From Microbispora hainanensis (lineage in GTDB: Bacteria > Actinomycetota > Actinomycetes > Streptosporangiales > Streptosporangiaceae), in contig NZ_CP108086.1 of the NCBI RefSeq assembly GCF_036186745.1, forward strand, positions 6,262,001 through 6,326,000: a stretch of 64,000 bases of DNA. The letters are read 5' to 3'. Both the position numbers and the translations under genes were made by a program. Each line of letters begins with the position of its first letter. The stretch's first letter is position 1. Positions 42,210 through 49,849 of this stretch are shown here, one piece after another. The notes below the pieces were generated by a model. That model was not told the DNA's origin, made no database searches, and was given only the letters and a program-made list of their open reading frames with translations.

Positions 42210-42947
42210 TCAGGCGGCGCGTGACGGGCCGAGCAGGCGCGGGCGCAGCGCGGCCAGCACGCCGGGCAGGTCGCGCAGGGTGGTGATCCTCGTGACGCCG
42301 GGGGAGGAGGCGCCGGGCTCGGCGCGGTAGCGGTCGAGCCACACCCCGTGCATGCCCGCACGGGTGGGGGCGACCGCGTCGAGCAGGAGGTTGTCGCCGA
42401 CCATGAGCACCTCCTGCGGGCGCAGGCCGAGCTTGGCCGCGGCCTTGTGGTAGCACTGCGGGGCGGGCTTGAACGCGCCGAGCGTGTCGGGGGTCAGCAC
42501 CACTTCCATGCGGTCCATCAGCCCGATGCTGCGCAGCTTGGCCTCCTGCTGGACGGCCACGCCGTTGGTGAGAACGCCCAGCGTGGGGGCGTCATCGAGG
42601 GCCGCCAGCGCGTCCAGTGCCTCGGTCACGTCGGCGAAGGCGGTCCAGGCCGACTCGTAGTGGGTCAGGAAGGCGGCGAAGGCCGCGTCCGGGTCGGACG
42701 GCGTGGGCAGCCCGAGGCGGCGGCAGAACTCGCGCAGCCGCCGGCGCCGCTGCTCGGCGAACGAGCACTCCCCGGCGTGCCACGCGGGCACGTGCTTGTC
42801 CTCCAGGTCGAGCCACAGCGCCGGCGCCTCCGGCAGCAGCTCATGACCGGGGCAGACCGACTCGGTCCAGCGGGTCGCGGCGTGCGCGACCGCCCGGCGA
42901 TGATCGAAAAGGGTCTCGTCGAGGTCGAACAGAATGGCCCTGATCAC
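42210..42947 (-). CDS. HAD-superfamily hydrolase
   Basis: A 245-residue phosphatase-type HAD protein. Motif I is FDLDETLFDHR with the two Asp, motif II is LGVLTNG, motif III Lys is in LGAFKPAPQCY, and motif IV is VLMVGDNLLLD. The cap between motifs I and II is helical (C1 type, like YjjG or phosphoglycolate phosphatase). The substrate is a small phosphate ester, unspecified. It converges with the GNAT gene. Confidence 0.9.
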   Translation of the reverse strand: MIRAILFDLDETLFDHRRAVAHAATRWTESVCPGHELLPEAPALWLDLEDKHVPAWHAGECSFAEQRRRRLREFCRRLGLPTPSDPDAAFAAFLTHYESAWTAFADVTEALDALAALDDAPTLGVLTNGVAVQQEAKLRSIGLMDRMEVVLTPDTLGAFKPAPQCYHKAAAKLGLRPQEVLMVGDNLLLDAVAPTRAGMHGVWLDRYRAEPGASSPGVTRITTLRDLPGVLAALRPRLLGPSRAA

Positions 42948-43008
42948 GAGTCCCCATCTTGACTGGGTCGTGTTTCCGGCGCGTTTCCTGTCAGTGAAGG
43001 CCCCGATG

Positions 43009-43044
43009 ATGACAGGTAGGAGATTTCCTACCTATGATGATGCC
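43009..43044 (+). promoter_or_regulatory. ArsR promoter with operator, leaderless
   Basis: AGGTAGGA, GATT, TCCTACCT (43014-43033) is a perfect 8-bp inverted repeat. ATGACA just left of it and TATGAT (43033-43038) to its right are -35 and -10 boxes about 18 bp apart, so the operator covers the spacer. The GTG start at 43045 lies six bases after the -10, implying a leaderless transcript. Confidence 0.75.
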
Positions 43045-43662
43045 GTGGACGTCACCCCCACCACCGCAGGGCCGCGGGCACGGCCGTCATCGGCGCCGTC
43101 TCCGCCGCCGCCTTCGGAGGACGAGATCTTCGCCGCGCTCGCCAGCCCGGTGCGGCGCGAGGTGCTGCGCCTGCTGCGCGAGCGCGGCCCCCGGTCCGTC
43201 CAGGAGTTGGCCTCCGGCTTCGCCATGGCCCGGCCCAGCTTCTCCGAGCACCTGCGGGTGCTGCGTGAGGCGGGACTGGTCAGCGAACGCAGGGACGGCA
43301 GGCGCCGGCTCTACAGCCTGGAGCCCGTTCCGCTCGTCCGGGTCCGCGACTGGCTGGACCCCTACGAACGGTTCTGGCGCGACAGGCTGTCGGCTCTGCG
43401 CCACCTGCTCGACGACACCGAGACCGCAGACAACGACACCGACGGCACCAAGACCGTGGACGCCGGGACCTCGGACACCGGGACCTCGGACACCGGGACC
43501 TCGGACACCGGGACCTCGGACACCGGGACCTCGGACACCGGGACCTCGGACACCGAAACGACCGGCGGCACGACGACGGACACCGCGACGGCAAGCGCCG
43601 GCGTCCCGCCGTACGGCAGCGGCGGCGGCCACCACGCGGACCACGACGAGGAGAGGCCATGA
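43045..43662 (+). CDS. ArsR-family regulator with Gly-Thr-Ser-Asp-Thr repeats
   Basis: A 205-residue protein. The winged helix is FAALASPVRREVLRLLRERG, SVQELASGFAMARPSFSEHL and RVLREAGLVSERRDGRRRLY, as in ArsR regulators that pair with SRPBCC (AHSA1) genes. After residue 120 comes a disordered tail with six tandem GTSDT repeats and a His-rich end. It overlaps the SRPBCC gene by 4 bp (ATGA). The 20-bp palindrome in its promoter is the probable operator. Confidence 0.88.
   Translation: MDVTPTTAGPRARPSSAPSPPPPSEDEIFAALASPVRREVLRLLRERGPRSVQELASGFAMARPSFSEHLRVLREAGLVSERRDGRRRLYSLEPVPLVRVRDWLDPYERFWRDRLSALRHLLDDTETADNDTDGTKTVDAGTSDTGTSDTGTSDTGTSDTGTSDTGTSDTETTGGTTTDTATASAGVPPYGSGGGHHADHDEERP
43465..43554 (+). 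repeat. in-frame 15-bp tandem repeat, six copies
   Basis: GGGACCTCGGACACC is repeated six times without change inside the ArsR gene, encoding six GTSDT units. As the unit is a multiple of three, changes in copy number would not shift the frame. Confidence 0.9.
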
Positions 43663-44119
43663 ACGACGCCGACGACCCGACCGTGCTGCGCCTGGACGAA
43701 TACCTGGCGCACCCGCCCGCCCGCGTGTGGCGGGCCCTGACCGACCCCGACCTGCTCGCGCGGTGGTTCATGCCGGGCGACTTCCGCCTCAGCGTGGGAC
43801 ACCGCTACGCCATGCGCGGGACGGCCATGCCCGGCACCGGGTTCTCCGGCACCGTCCAGCCGCCACCGTCCAGGCCGAGGTGCTGGCCTTCGAGCCCGAA
43901 CACATGCTCCGCCTGGGCTGGCGCGACGCCGACCCGGCCAGCCCCGCCGGCGCCGACTGGACGATCACCTGGACGCTCGAACCCGAAGGCCGGGGCACCC
44001 GGCTGTTCCTCACGCACGAGGGCTTCGATCCCGGCAACGAGATGCAGCGGCGGGCCCGCTCCATCATGGACGGCGGGTGGCGCCACCTGATGACCGGTTC
44101 GCTGGCCGCCGTGCTGTGA
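43659..44119 (+). pseudogene. frameshifted SRPBCC (AHSA1-type) gene
   Basis: Two halves of an SRPBCC-domain protein lie in different frames. The first reads DEYLAHPPARVWRALTDPDL, LARWFMPGDFRLSVGHRYAM and ends GTGFSGTV; the second resumes QAEVLAFEPEHMLRLGWRDA and GADWTITWTLEPEGRGTRLF to the end. The junction has a 14-bp near-duplication, ACCGTCCAGCCGCC followed by ACCGTCCAGGCC (about 43849-43872); removing one copy restores one frame. The family binds hydrophobic ligands and is commonly paired with ArsR. As it stands, translation yields a fused non-homologous tail. Confidence 0.8.
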
Positions 44120-44200
44120 CCCCTCCCTGAATCGACCCCTCCCTGAATCGACCCCTGTCTGGATCGACCCCTGTCTGGATCGACCCCTCCCTGGATCTTT
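44119..44200. repeat. 17-bp tandem repeat, five copies
   Basis: CCCCTCCCTGAATCGA and CCCCTGTCTGGATCGA variants repeat at a 17-bp period directly after the SRPBCC stop, before the converging TipAS gene. Confidence 0.85.
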
Positions 44201-44216
44201 TGGCCGGACCCCGGGG

Positions 44217-44975
44217 TCAGGCGTGCCGCGCCGCGTTGGCGTGGATGGCGTCGCGGACCCAGTGGCTCAGGCCCTCGGCGAGCCGTTCGTAGTTGGCCGC
44301 GAACCGCGGGTCGGCCACGTACATCTCCCCGAGACCCTTGTGGATCTCGTAGGTGCAGTCGTAGAACCAGCGGGTGATGTGCGCGCGGTGCCGTTCGGCC
44401 AGGTCCATAGCGCGCTCGCCGTCCGCGGGCTCTCCCTCGGTGAAGGCCGCCGCGAACGCCTGCAGCACCTCGCCGGTCTCCGCCGTGATGGCCCGCCAGT
44501 CGTCCTTGGTGTAGCGGGCCGTCCGGCGGCGGCTCTGCTCGAACGCGCCGGTGCCGCCCCAGCGTTCCTCCGCCTCCTCGGCGTACTGCGCGGGATCGAA
44601 GTCGCCGAACACCTCGAACCGCTCCTCCGGCGTGAGGGAAATCCCCATCTTCCTCGCCTCCATGGCACGTTCGACCGCCGCCGCCATCGCCTCCAGCCGC
44701 CCGATCCTGCGCCGCAGCAGCTCGTGCTGGCGGCGCAGGTGGGTCACCGGGTCGGTGCCCGGGTCGTCGAGGACGACGGCGATCTCCTCCAGGGAGAACC
44801 CGAGCTCCCGGTAGAACAGCACCTGCTGCAGCCGGTCGAGGTCCGCCTCGCTGTAGCGCCGGTATCCGGCGGCGGTGCGCTCGCTGGGCCGCAGCAGCCC
44901 GATCTCGTCGTAGTGGTGCAGCGTCCGCACGGTGATCCCGGCGAAGCGGGCGACCTGGCCGACCGAGTAGCCCAT
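44217..44975 (-). CDS. MerR-family regulator with TipAS domain
   Basis: A 252-residue TipA-like activator. The MerR HTH is GYSVGQVARFAGITVRTLHH and YDEIGLLRPSERTAAGYRRY; a coiled coil follows (LRRRIGRLEAMAAAVERAME). The C-terminal TipAS domain (about 110-252) has RFEVFGDFDPAQYAEEAEER and RWFYDCTYEIHKGLGEMYVA; the Cys in that block corresponds to the one TipAS uses to bind thiopeptides covalently. It probably activates its own promoter in response to a hydrophobic thiopeptide-like or multidrug ligand. A tipA-like promoter lies upstream. Confidence 0.9.
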   Translation of the reverse strand: MGYSVGQVARFAGITVRTLHHYDEIGLLRPSERTAAGYRRYSEADLDRLQQVLFYRELGFSLEEIAVVLDDPGTDPVTHLRRQHELLRRRIGRLEAMAAAVERAMEARKMGISLTPEERFEVFGDFDPAQYAEEAEERWGGTGAFEQSRRRTARYTKDDWRAITAETGEVLQAFAAAFTEGEPADGERAMDLAERHRAHITRWFYDCTYEIHKGLGEMYVADPRFAANYERLAEGLSHWVRDAIHANAARHA

Positions 44976-45008
44976 GGGCTCTCCTCCCTTCCGGGGCCAA
45001 GCCTGCGG

Positions 45009-45030
45009 CCTCTCGTTACGTGAGGGTCAA
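45009..45030 (-). promoter_or_regulatory. tipA-like promoter
   Basis: On the minus strand, TTGACC is followed by CCTCACGTAACGAGAGG, an imperfect inverted repeat (45009-45025). The Streptomyces tipA promoter, as I recall, has TTGCAC next to CCTCACGTCACGTGAGG. The repeat differs at two positions and has the same place relative to the -35 box. It lies 34 bp upstream of the TipAS start. Confidence 0.75.
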
Positions 45031-45200
45031 CCCGGATCCGCCGCCGCGCGGAATCCCCGCCGTGGCGGTCGTGCCTGTGGCCACCGGGGTCATCCCCTCC
45101 CTCGTGCGGATCTCCGCCCGGCGCCGGACCGTGAACACACGCCGCCGGGGGCGCGCGGAGCCCCCGGCGGTGCTCGCCGAGGAGCGCTCGCCGAGGGTGC

Positions 45201-46346
45201 TCACTGCCGGAGCAGCCGCCGCACCCGCGCGGCCTGCCGCGTGAGGTGGTCGCGCTCCGGCACGCTGGTGGCGGCGCGGGCGGCCTCGGCGTACAGCTCG
45301 GCGGCCAGCGGGAGATCGCCGGCGCGTTCGTGCAGGTAGGCCGTCACCGCGGCGTAGCGCGGCAGACCGGGATCCACGCCGTCCAGCGCCGCCAGGCCCG
45401 CGTGCGGCCCGTCGGCCTCGCCGACCGCCACCGCGCGGTTGAGCCGCACCACCGGGCTGCCGGTCAGGCGCAGCAGCTCGTCGTACCACTCCACGATCTG
45501 CACCCAGTCGGTCTCGGCGGCGCTGCGGGCGTCGGCGTGCAGGGCGACGATCGCGGCCTGCGCCTGGTATTCGCCCAGCCGGTCGCGGGCCAGCGCGGCC
45601 TGCAGGATCGCCACCCCCTCGGCGATCTTGCCCGTGTCCCAGCGCGACCGGTCCTGCTCGGCGAGGGGCACCAGACGGCCTCCCGGGCCGGTGCGCGACG
45701 CCCGCCGCGCGTGGTGCAGCAGCATGAGCGCGAGAAGCCCGGCGACCTCGGGCTCGCCGGTCAGCGCGGCGAGCTGGCGGGTCAGCCGGATCGCCTCGGC
45801 CGCCAGGTCGACGTCTCCGCCGTACCCCTCGTTGAACACCAGGTAGAGCACGCGCAGCACCGTCCCGAGATCGCCGGGCTGGTCGAGCGGCAGCCCGGCG
45901 ATCCGCCGTTTGGCCCGGCTGATCCGCTGCGCCATGGTCGCCTCGGGGACGAGGTGGGCCGCCGCGATCTGCCGCGTGGTCAGGCCGCCGACCGCGCGCA
46001 GCGTCAGGGCGACGGCCGAGCTGTGCGGCAGCGTGGGGTGCGCGCACAGGAAGTACAGCCGCAGCGTGTCGTCCGTCGCGGGCGCGGGACCGGACGGAGG
46101 CTCGGCCTGCACGGCCAGCTCCCGGCCCCGCCGCGACGCCTCGGCGCGGGCGGCGTCGACGAACCTGTGCCAGGCGGTCGTGACCAGCCAGGCCTTCGGA
46201 TCGCGCGGGGGATCGGCGGGCCAGGTGTCCAGCGCCCGGATCAGGGCCTCCTGCACGGCGTCCTCGGCCGAGGCGAAGTCGGCTCCGCGCCGGACGAGGA
46301 CACCGATCACCGCGGGCACCAGCTCCCGCAGCAGCGACTCGTTCAC
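45201..46346 (-). CDS. ECF42-type RNA polymerase sigma factor
   Basis: A 381-residue sigma factor of the group with a long C-terminal TPR-like/DUF6596 extension. Region 2 is FASAEDAVQEALIRALDTWP, region 4 is LTTRQIAAAHLVPEATMAQR and ISRAKRRI, and the extension has VLRVLYLVFNEGYGGDVDLA and VVRLNRAVAVGEADGPHAGL, all hallmarks of ECF42. The GTG start overlaps the DGPF stop (GTGA), so the two are translationally coupled. ECF42 factors control their DGPF-protein operons; a matching promoter is upstream of the DGPF gene. Confidence 0.92.
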   Translation of the reverse strand: MNESLLRELVPAVIGVLVRRGADFASAEDAVQEALIRALDTWPADPPRDPKAWLVTTAWHRFVDAARAEASRRGRELAVQAEPPSGPAPATDDTLRLYFLCAHPTLPHSSAVALTLRAVGGLTTRQIAAAHLVPEATMAQRISRAKRRIAGLPLDQPGDLGTVLRVLYLVFNEGYGGDVDLAAEAIRLTRQLAALTGEPEVAGLLALMLLHHARRASRTGPGGRLVPLAEQDRSRWDTGKIAEGVAILQAALARDRLGEYQAQAAIVALHADARSAAETDWVQIVEWYDELLRLTGSPVVRLNRAVAVGEADGPHAGLAALDGVDPGLPRYAAVTAYLHERAGDLPLAAELYAEAARAATSVPERDHLTRQAARVRRLLRQ

Positions 46347-46750
46347 TCGGTGACCGTGGGCGGCTCGGCGAGGAACGGCCGGACCTCCAGCCACTCGTGG
46401 ATCGGCTTGCCGCCGGGGCCGGGGGCGGCCGACAGCTCCCCGGCGAGCTGCACCGCGCGGTCCCAGGAGTCCACGTCGATGACCATCCAGCCTGCGATGA
46501 GGTCCTTGGTCTCGGCGAACGGGCCGTCGGTCACCGGCGGGCGCCCCTCGCCGTCATACCGTACGAACGCGCCCTCGGGTGACAGGGCCTGGCCCTCGAC
46601 GAACTCGCCCGTCTCCTCCAGGCGGGCCGCGAAGTCACGCATGAACTGCACGTGCGCGTCGACCTCCTCCGGCGTCCAGGTGTCCATCGTCCCGTAGTCG
46701 ACGACGGGGGCCGGGCCGCCCCGGTAGTGCTTGAGGATCAGGTATTTCAT
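46343..46750 (-). CDS. YCII-related DGPF-domain protein
   Basis: A 135-residue protein with KYLILKHYRGGPAPVVDYGT and the signature PPVTDGPFAETKDLIAGWMV, which names the DGPF family. YCII-like domains have a His-Asp pair used in some dehalogenases, but DGPF proteins have no proven activity. It has GGAG before its ATG and is coupled to the ECF42 sigma gene. The ECF42-like promoter upstream supports it as sigma target. Confidence 0.92.
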   Translation of the reverse strand: MKYLILKHYRGGPAPVVDYGTMDTWTPEEVDAHVQFMRDFAARLEETGEFVEGQALSPEGAFVRYDGEGRPPVTDGPFAETKDLIAGWMVIDVDSWDRAVQLAGELSAAPGPGGKPIHEWLEVRPFLAEPPTVTE

Positions 46751-46800
46751 CGTGCTTCTCCTTCGTCGGGCGGCCCTGTCGTGGCCGCTGCTGTCCCTGG

Positions 46801-46827
46801 GACGGAGCCGGCAGCACATTCTCGACA
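46801..46827 (-). promoter_or_regulatory. ECF42-like promoter
   Basis: On the minus strand TGTCGA (46822-46827) and CGTC (46801-46804) are separated by 17 bp. The reported Streptomyces ECF42 promoter has TGTCGA in the -35 and CG(A/T)C in the -10 region as I recall it. It lies 51 bp before the DGPF start codon. Confidence 0.7.
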
Positions 46828-46887
46828 CCCGGCACGGCGATTTCCGCGCGATATCCGGCCGTGGACCCTCACACGGGGAGACAGGCC

Positions 46888-47709
46888 ATGCTGGGGCACG
46901 TGAACGACGACCTCCTGTCGATCGGGCGGTTCGCCCGCCTCGCCCGGCTCAGCGTCAAGCAACTGCGCCACTACGCCGCCATGGGGCTGCTCGAACCCGC
47001 CTGGATCGACCCCGCCAGCGGCTACCGCTACTACCATGCCGCCCAGGCGCGCGACGCGCTCGTCATCGGCCTGCTGCGCTCCCTCGACGTGCCCCTGCCC
47101 GTCATCGCGGAGGTGTTGTCCGGCAACGACGGGGGACCGGACGTTTCGGGCTCCGCGGCCGCCGCGCTCGCCCGGGTCAGGGACGACCAGGAGGCCGAGC
47201 TCGCCCGCCGCAGGCGCACCCTCGAAAGCCTCGAACGCATCCTCGCCACCGGCCTGCCCGGCGCCGAGGTCACCCTCGTCACCGAACCGCCGCGCCCCGC
47301 GGTCGTCGTCCGCGACCTGGTGGCCACCCCCGGCGACATCGGCCGCGCCACCTCCGCCTGCGTCGCCCGCCTGCTGGCCGCCGCGCCGCCGGCACCCGCC
47401 TTCGTCGGGCTGTTCCCGCTCGACTACGGCGAGCTGATCCCCGTCGCCGTCGCCCTCACCGGCACCGGCCTGCCGCAGGTGCCCGGCGCCGCCCCCGAGA
47501 CCCTGCCTGGCGGCACGTTCGCCGTCGCCGCGCACGTCGGCCCCTACGACCAGATCCCGCTCACCGCCCACGCACTGCTCGCCTGGTGCGCCGAACGCGG
47601 GCACGCCCCCACCGGCCCGCTCCGCGAGGCGTACGTCTCCGACCCCGCGACCACCCCGCCCGAGCGGCTGGTCACCCACCTGATGATCGGCCTGGAGGAC
47701 GACCGATGA
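46888..47709 (+). CDS. MerR-family regulator with GyrI-like domain
   Basis: A 273-residue protein. The MerR HTH (residues 9-75) is LLSIGRFARLARLSVKQLRH and YAAMGLLEPAWIDPASGYRY. A coiled coil (LARVRDDQEAELARRRRTLE) leads to a GyrI-like/BmrR-type ligand-binding domain (about 130-270) with GGTFAVAAHVGPYDQIPLTA. These regulators bind hydrophobic drugs and activate exporters. ATG 46888 has GGGGAG eight bases upstream. It is divergent from the DGPF-ECF42 operon. The stop overlaps an ATG (ATGA) of a short following frame that I do not consider real. Confidence 0.87.
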   Translation: MLGHVNDDLLSIGRFARLARLSVKQLRHYAAMGLLEPAWIDPASGYRYYHAAQARDALVIGLLRSLDVPLPVIAEVLSGNDGGPDVSGSAAAALARVRDDQEAELARRRRTLESLERILATGLPGAEVTLVTEPPRPAVVVRDLVATPGDIGRATSACVARLLAAAPPAPAFVGLFPLDYGELIPVAVALTGTGLPQVPGAAPETLPGGTFAVAAHVGPYDQIPLTAHALLAWCAERGHAPTGPLREAYVSDPATTPPERLVTHLMIGLEDDR

Positions 47710-47810
47710 ACGATCCGCCTCGGTGGCGTCCACGACAGCGACTCCAGCGACCCCGCGGCGCTGCGCACCATCCCGCGCCGGCCCGTGCGCACCGCCTGAC
47801 CACCCCGGCG

Positions 47811-48890
47811 TCAGGTGTCCGGCCCGCCCTGGTCGTCCCGTACGGCCCGGCCGCGCCGGCGGCGCAGCAGGGGGTGCGACCCCATCGCCACCTCCAGCTC
47901 CCCGGGCAGGTCGTCGCGGTAGCGGCCGAGCGTCGACAGGTCGCTGTGGCCCAGCACCCGCCGCACCGCGTCCATGTCCGTGCCGTCGGCCAGCAGGTGC
48001 GTCGCCGTCGTGTGCCGTAACCCGTGCGGCGTCACCGCCCGGCGCCGCCCGGGTTCCACCTGCCGCTGCACCCGGTCGATGACGGCCTGCACGTCGCCCC
48101 GCGCCAGCCGCCTGCCCCGCCACGACAGCAGCAGCGCCTTCTCACCGTCCCCGCCGGCCCGCACCGCCAGGTAGGCGTCGAGCGCCGCCGCGACGGCCTC
48201 GGGCAGCGGAACGTCCCGGGTGCGCCCGCCCTTGCCGAAGATGCGCCAGTAACGCACCCCGTCGTTGGTGTAGAAGTCCTCCACGTTGGCCCGCACCAGC
48301 TCCGACACCCGGGGGCCCAGCGTGGTCAGCAGCAGCACCACCAGCGCGTCGCGCACCTCCGTCCGCTGGTCGGCCCGCCTGCGCCGCCCCGCCCCCGAAC
48401 CGGCCGCCTTCGCGGGTGGTGCGGCGGGCGAGGCCGCCGCCTCGATCAGCCCCTCGGCCTGCTCCCGGGTCAGCGCGCGGCGCTCCGGCCGCAGCCCGCC
48501 CCGCTCGCGCGCCCGCACCGACGAGGCCGCCATCGGATCCAGATGCACCCAGCCCGCCGACGTGGCGTGCCGGAACAACGCCGACACCGACCGGCGGAAC
48601 CTCGCCTGCGACGCCGCGCTCTGCCCGGTGTTCTTCTCGTGTCCGTCATGCTTCCTGCGCTCGTCGGGCTTGCGGGCGAAGGCCAGCAGCACCGCGTCGA
48701 CGTCCTCACCGGTCAGGTCGTCCAGCACCCGGCCCGGCCCGGCCAGCCGTACGAACGTGGCCACGTCACGCGCGTACACCTCGGCCGTGGCGGGCGACAG
48801 CGCACCGGTCACCGTCTTGGCGCGGACCAGCTCCACATAGCGGTCCCCGGCCTCCTGCACGGTCAGCCTGTTCACCTGTACGGGCAGCAT
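47811..48890 (-). CDS. tyrosine recombinase/integrase (XerC-like)
   Basis: A 359-residue site-specific recombinase. The SAM-like N-terminal domain is YVELVRAKTVTGALSPATAE, and RFRRSVSALFRHATSAGWVH. The catalytic domain has Arg in TLGPRVSELVRANVED, Lys in FGKGGRTRDVPLP, HxxR in TPHGLRHTTATHLL, His in LGHSDLSTLGRY, with Tyr in that last block as the likely nucleophile. ATG 48890 or GTG 48899 is the start. It may act in chromosome-dimer resolution or as an integrase of a lost element; I see no att site. Confidence 0.88.
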   Translation of the reverse strand: MLPVQVNRLTVQEAGDRYVELVRAKTVTGALSPATAEVYARDVATFVRLAGPGRVLDDLTGEDVDAVLLAFARKPDERRKHDGHEKNTGQSAASQARFRRSVSALFRHATSAGWVHLDPMAASSVRARERGGLRPERRALTREQAEGLIEAAASPAAPPAKAAGSGAGRRRRADQRTEVRDALVVLLLTTLGPRVSELVRANVEDFYTNDGVRYWRIFGKGGRTRDVPLPEAVAAALDAYLAVRAGGDGEKALLLSWRGRRLARGDVQAVIDRVQRQVEPGRRRAVTPHGLRHTTATHLLADGTDMDAVRRVLGHSDLSTLGRYRDDLPGELEVAMGSHPLLRRRRGRAVRDDQGGPDT

Positions 48891-48943
48891 GATCGACACC
48901 GTACCGAGCCGCACCGACAGCGGACACCGTTGTAGCGGGTCTC

Positions 48944-49408
48944 CTACGCCTCGCCGGCCGCGCCGGTGACGTCGATCGCGTCGACGAACCGCTCGGCCTC
49001 CGCCTGGCCCATGCCCGTCTCGCCGCGCACCAGGAACACCGCCTGCTCGCCACGCCCGGCCGCCTTCAGCTCCCGCACCCGCGACGCCAGGTCCGGCCGC
49101 GCCTGGCCCGGCGCCACCGGCAGTGGCCGTCCGGCGGCCAGGGCCTCGGCCAGGTCCTTGGCCTCCTTCAGGCCGAGCCCGGTCTGCTCGCGGATCAGCT
49201 TGATCGCCTCGATCTTCTTGTTCTCGCCGTACAGCTCCCGCACCCGGTGCTGCAGGTCGGCCGAGACCGGCGGCAGCAGGCCCGGGCTGCGCCAGGTCAG
49301 CGGCCCGGCGGGGCGTGCGCCGGCCCGCACCGCCGCGAGACCCACACCGAGAAGCGCGATCACGATGACGGCGAGGACCAACACCTCGACCGTGCCCAAG
49401 CCGAACAT
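48944..49408 (-). CDS. membrane-anchored protein with L7/L12 C-terminal-like repeats
   Basis: A 154-residue protein. The N-terminus is one membrane helix (GTVEVLVLAVIVIALLGVGL). Two repeats of about 45 residues follow, both like the ribosomal protein L7/L12 C-terminal domain: RVRELYGENKKIEAIKLIRE, TGLGLKEAKDLAEAL, and RVRELKAAGRGEQAVFLVRG, TGMGQAEAERFVDAI. Such proteins are known in actinobacteria as hypothetical. Function is unknown; the second repeat is more divergent. It lies 53 bp upstream of the recombinase in the same direction. Confidence 0.8.
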   Translation of the reverse strand: MFGLGTVEVLVLAVIVIALLGVGLAAVRAGARPAGPLTWRSPGLLPPVSADLQHRVRELYGENKKIEAIKLIREQTGLGLKEAKDLAEALAAGRPLPVAPGQARPDLASRVRELKAAGRGEQAVFLVRGETGMGQAEAERFVDAIDVTGAAGEA

Positions 49409-49640
49409 GTGATGATCGTAAGCCCCGCCCCATGGAACAGTCAGCCCTTCCGGACGAGCGCCGTCTCGTCTCGGGGCCGTCCCCGTCCCGTCTCCCGGCC
49501 GTCTCCCGGCCGTCTCAGGGCCGAGGCCGTGCCGCCGTCGCGTGCCTGACCACGACATGGACAGGCACGCGGCGCGAGCGGCGCGGGCCCCGCCGAGCAG
49601 GGTGCCGGGCGCGACCAGGCCACCGGGCGACGAGACATGA
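49409..49640. other. intergenic region
   Basis: Between the L7/L12-like gene and the MmyB remnant, no gene is evident. CCCGGCCGTCTC occurs twice near 49494-49517. It should hold the promoter of the L7/L12-like gene. Confidence 0.4.
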
Positions 49641-49787
49641 TGGAGGGGTGATGGCCGGCAAGTCGTCATCGAGGAGATTCTCCGCCTGCCCGACGATCCG
49701 GGGCAGCGTCTGATCGTGAGAGCGGCCAAGGCGGGCACGCCCTCGGCCGCCCGGCTCGCACTTCTCGGCGCCCGCGCCGCCGGCTGA
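49641..49787 (+). pseudogene. C-terminal fragment of an MmyB-type regulator
   Basis: A plus-strand frame ending at 49787 encodes VVIEEILRLPDDPGQRLIVR and AAKAGTPSAARLALLGARAA. It matches the end of MmyB-like ligand-binding domains (LP.DPGQRLVVY.AEPGSPS...LRLL). There is no HTH or remainder. Third-position bias is coding-like. It lies just upstream of the NmrA-like gene; a stop precedes the fragment, so it is not expressed as an intact protein. Confidence 0.5.
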
Positions 49788-49849
49788 CCGCCGGCCCGCG
49801 CGCACGCCGGTCGTCGACGCATCGAAGATCCCATACGCGAGGAGCACTC

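Noticed and set aside
43465-43554. CRISPR-like array
   Set aside because: The 15-bp units are contiguous with no spacers and encode a protein tail; the same holds for the other tandem repeats in the window.
46731-48020. Plus-strand frame spanning the MerR gene and recombinase
   Set aside because: Out-of-frame reading of two real genes; Arg/Pro/Ala composition.
47706-48020. ATGA-coupled small gene after the MerR gene
   Set aside because: The frame runs antisense to the recombinase and has no protein character, although the overlap looked tempting.
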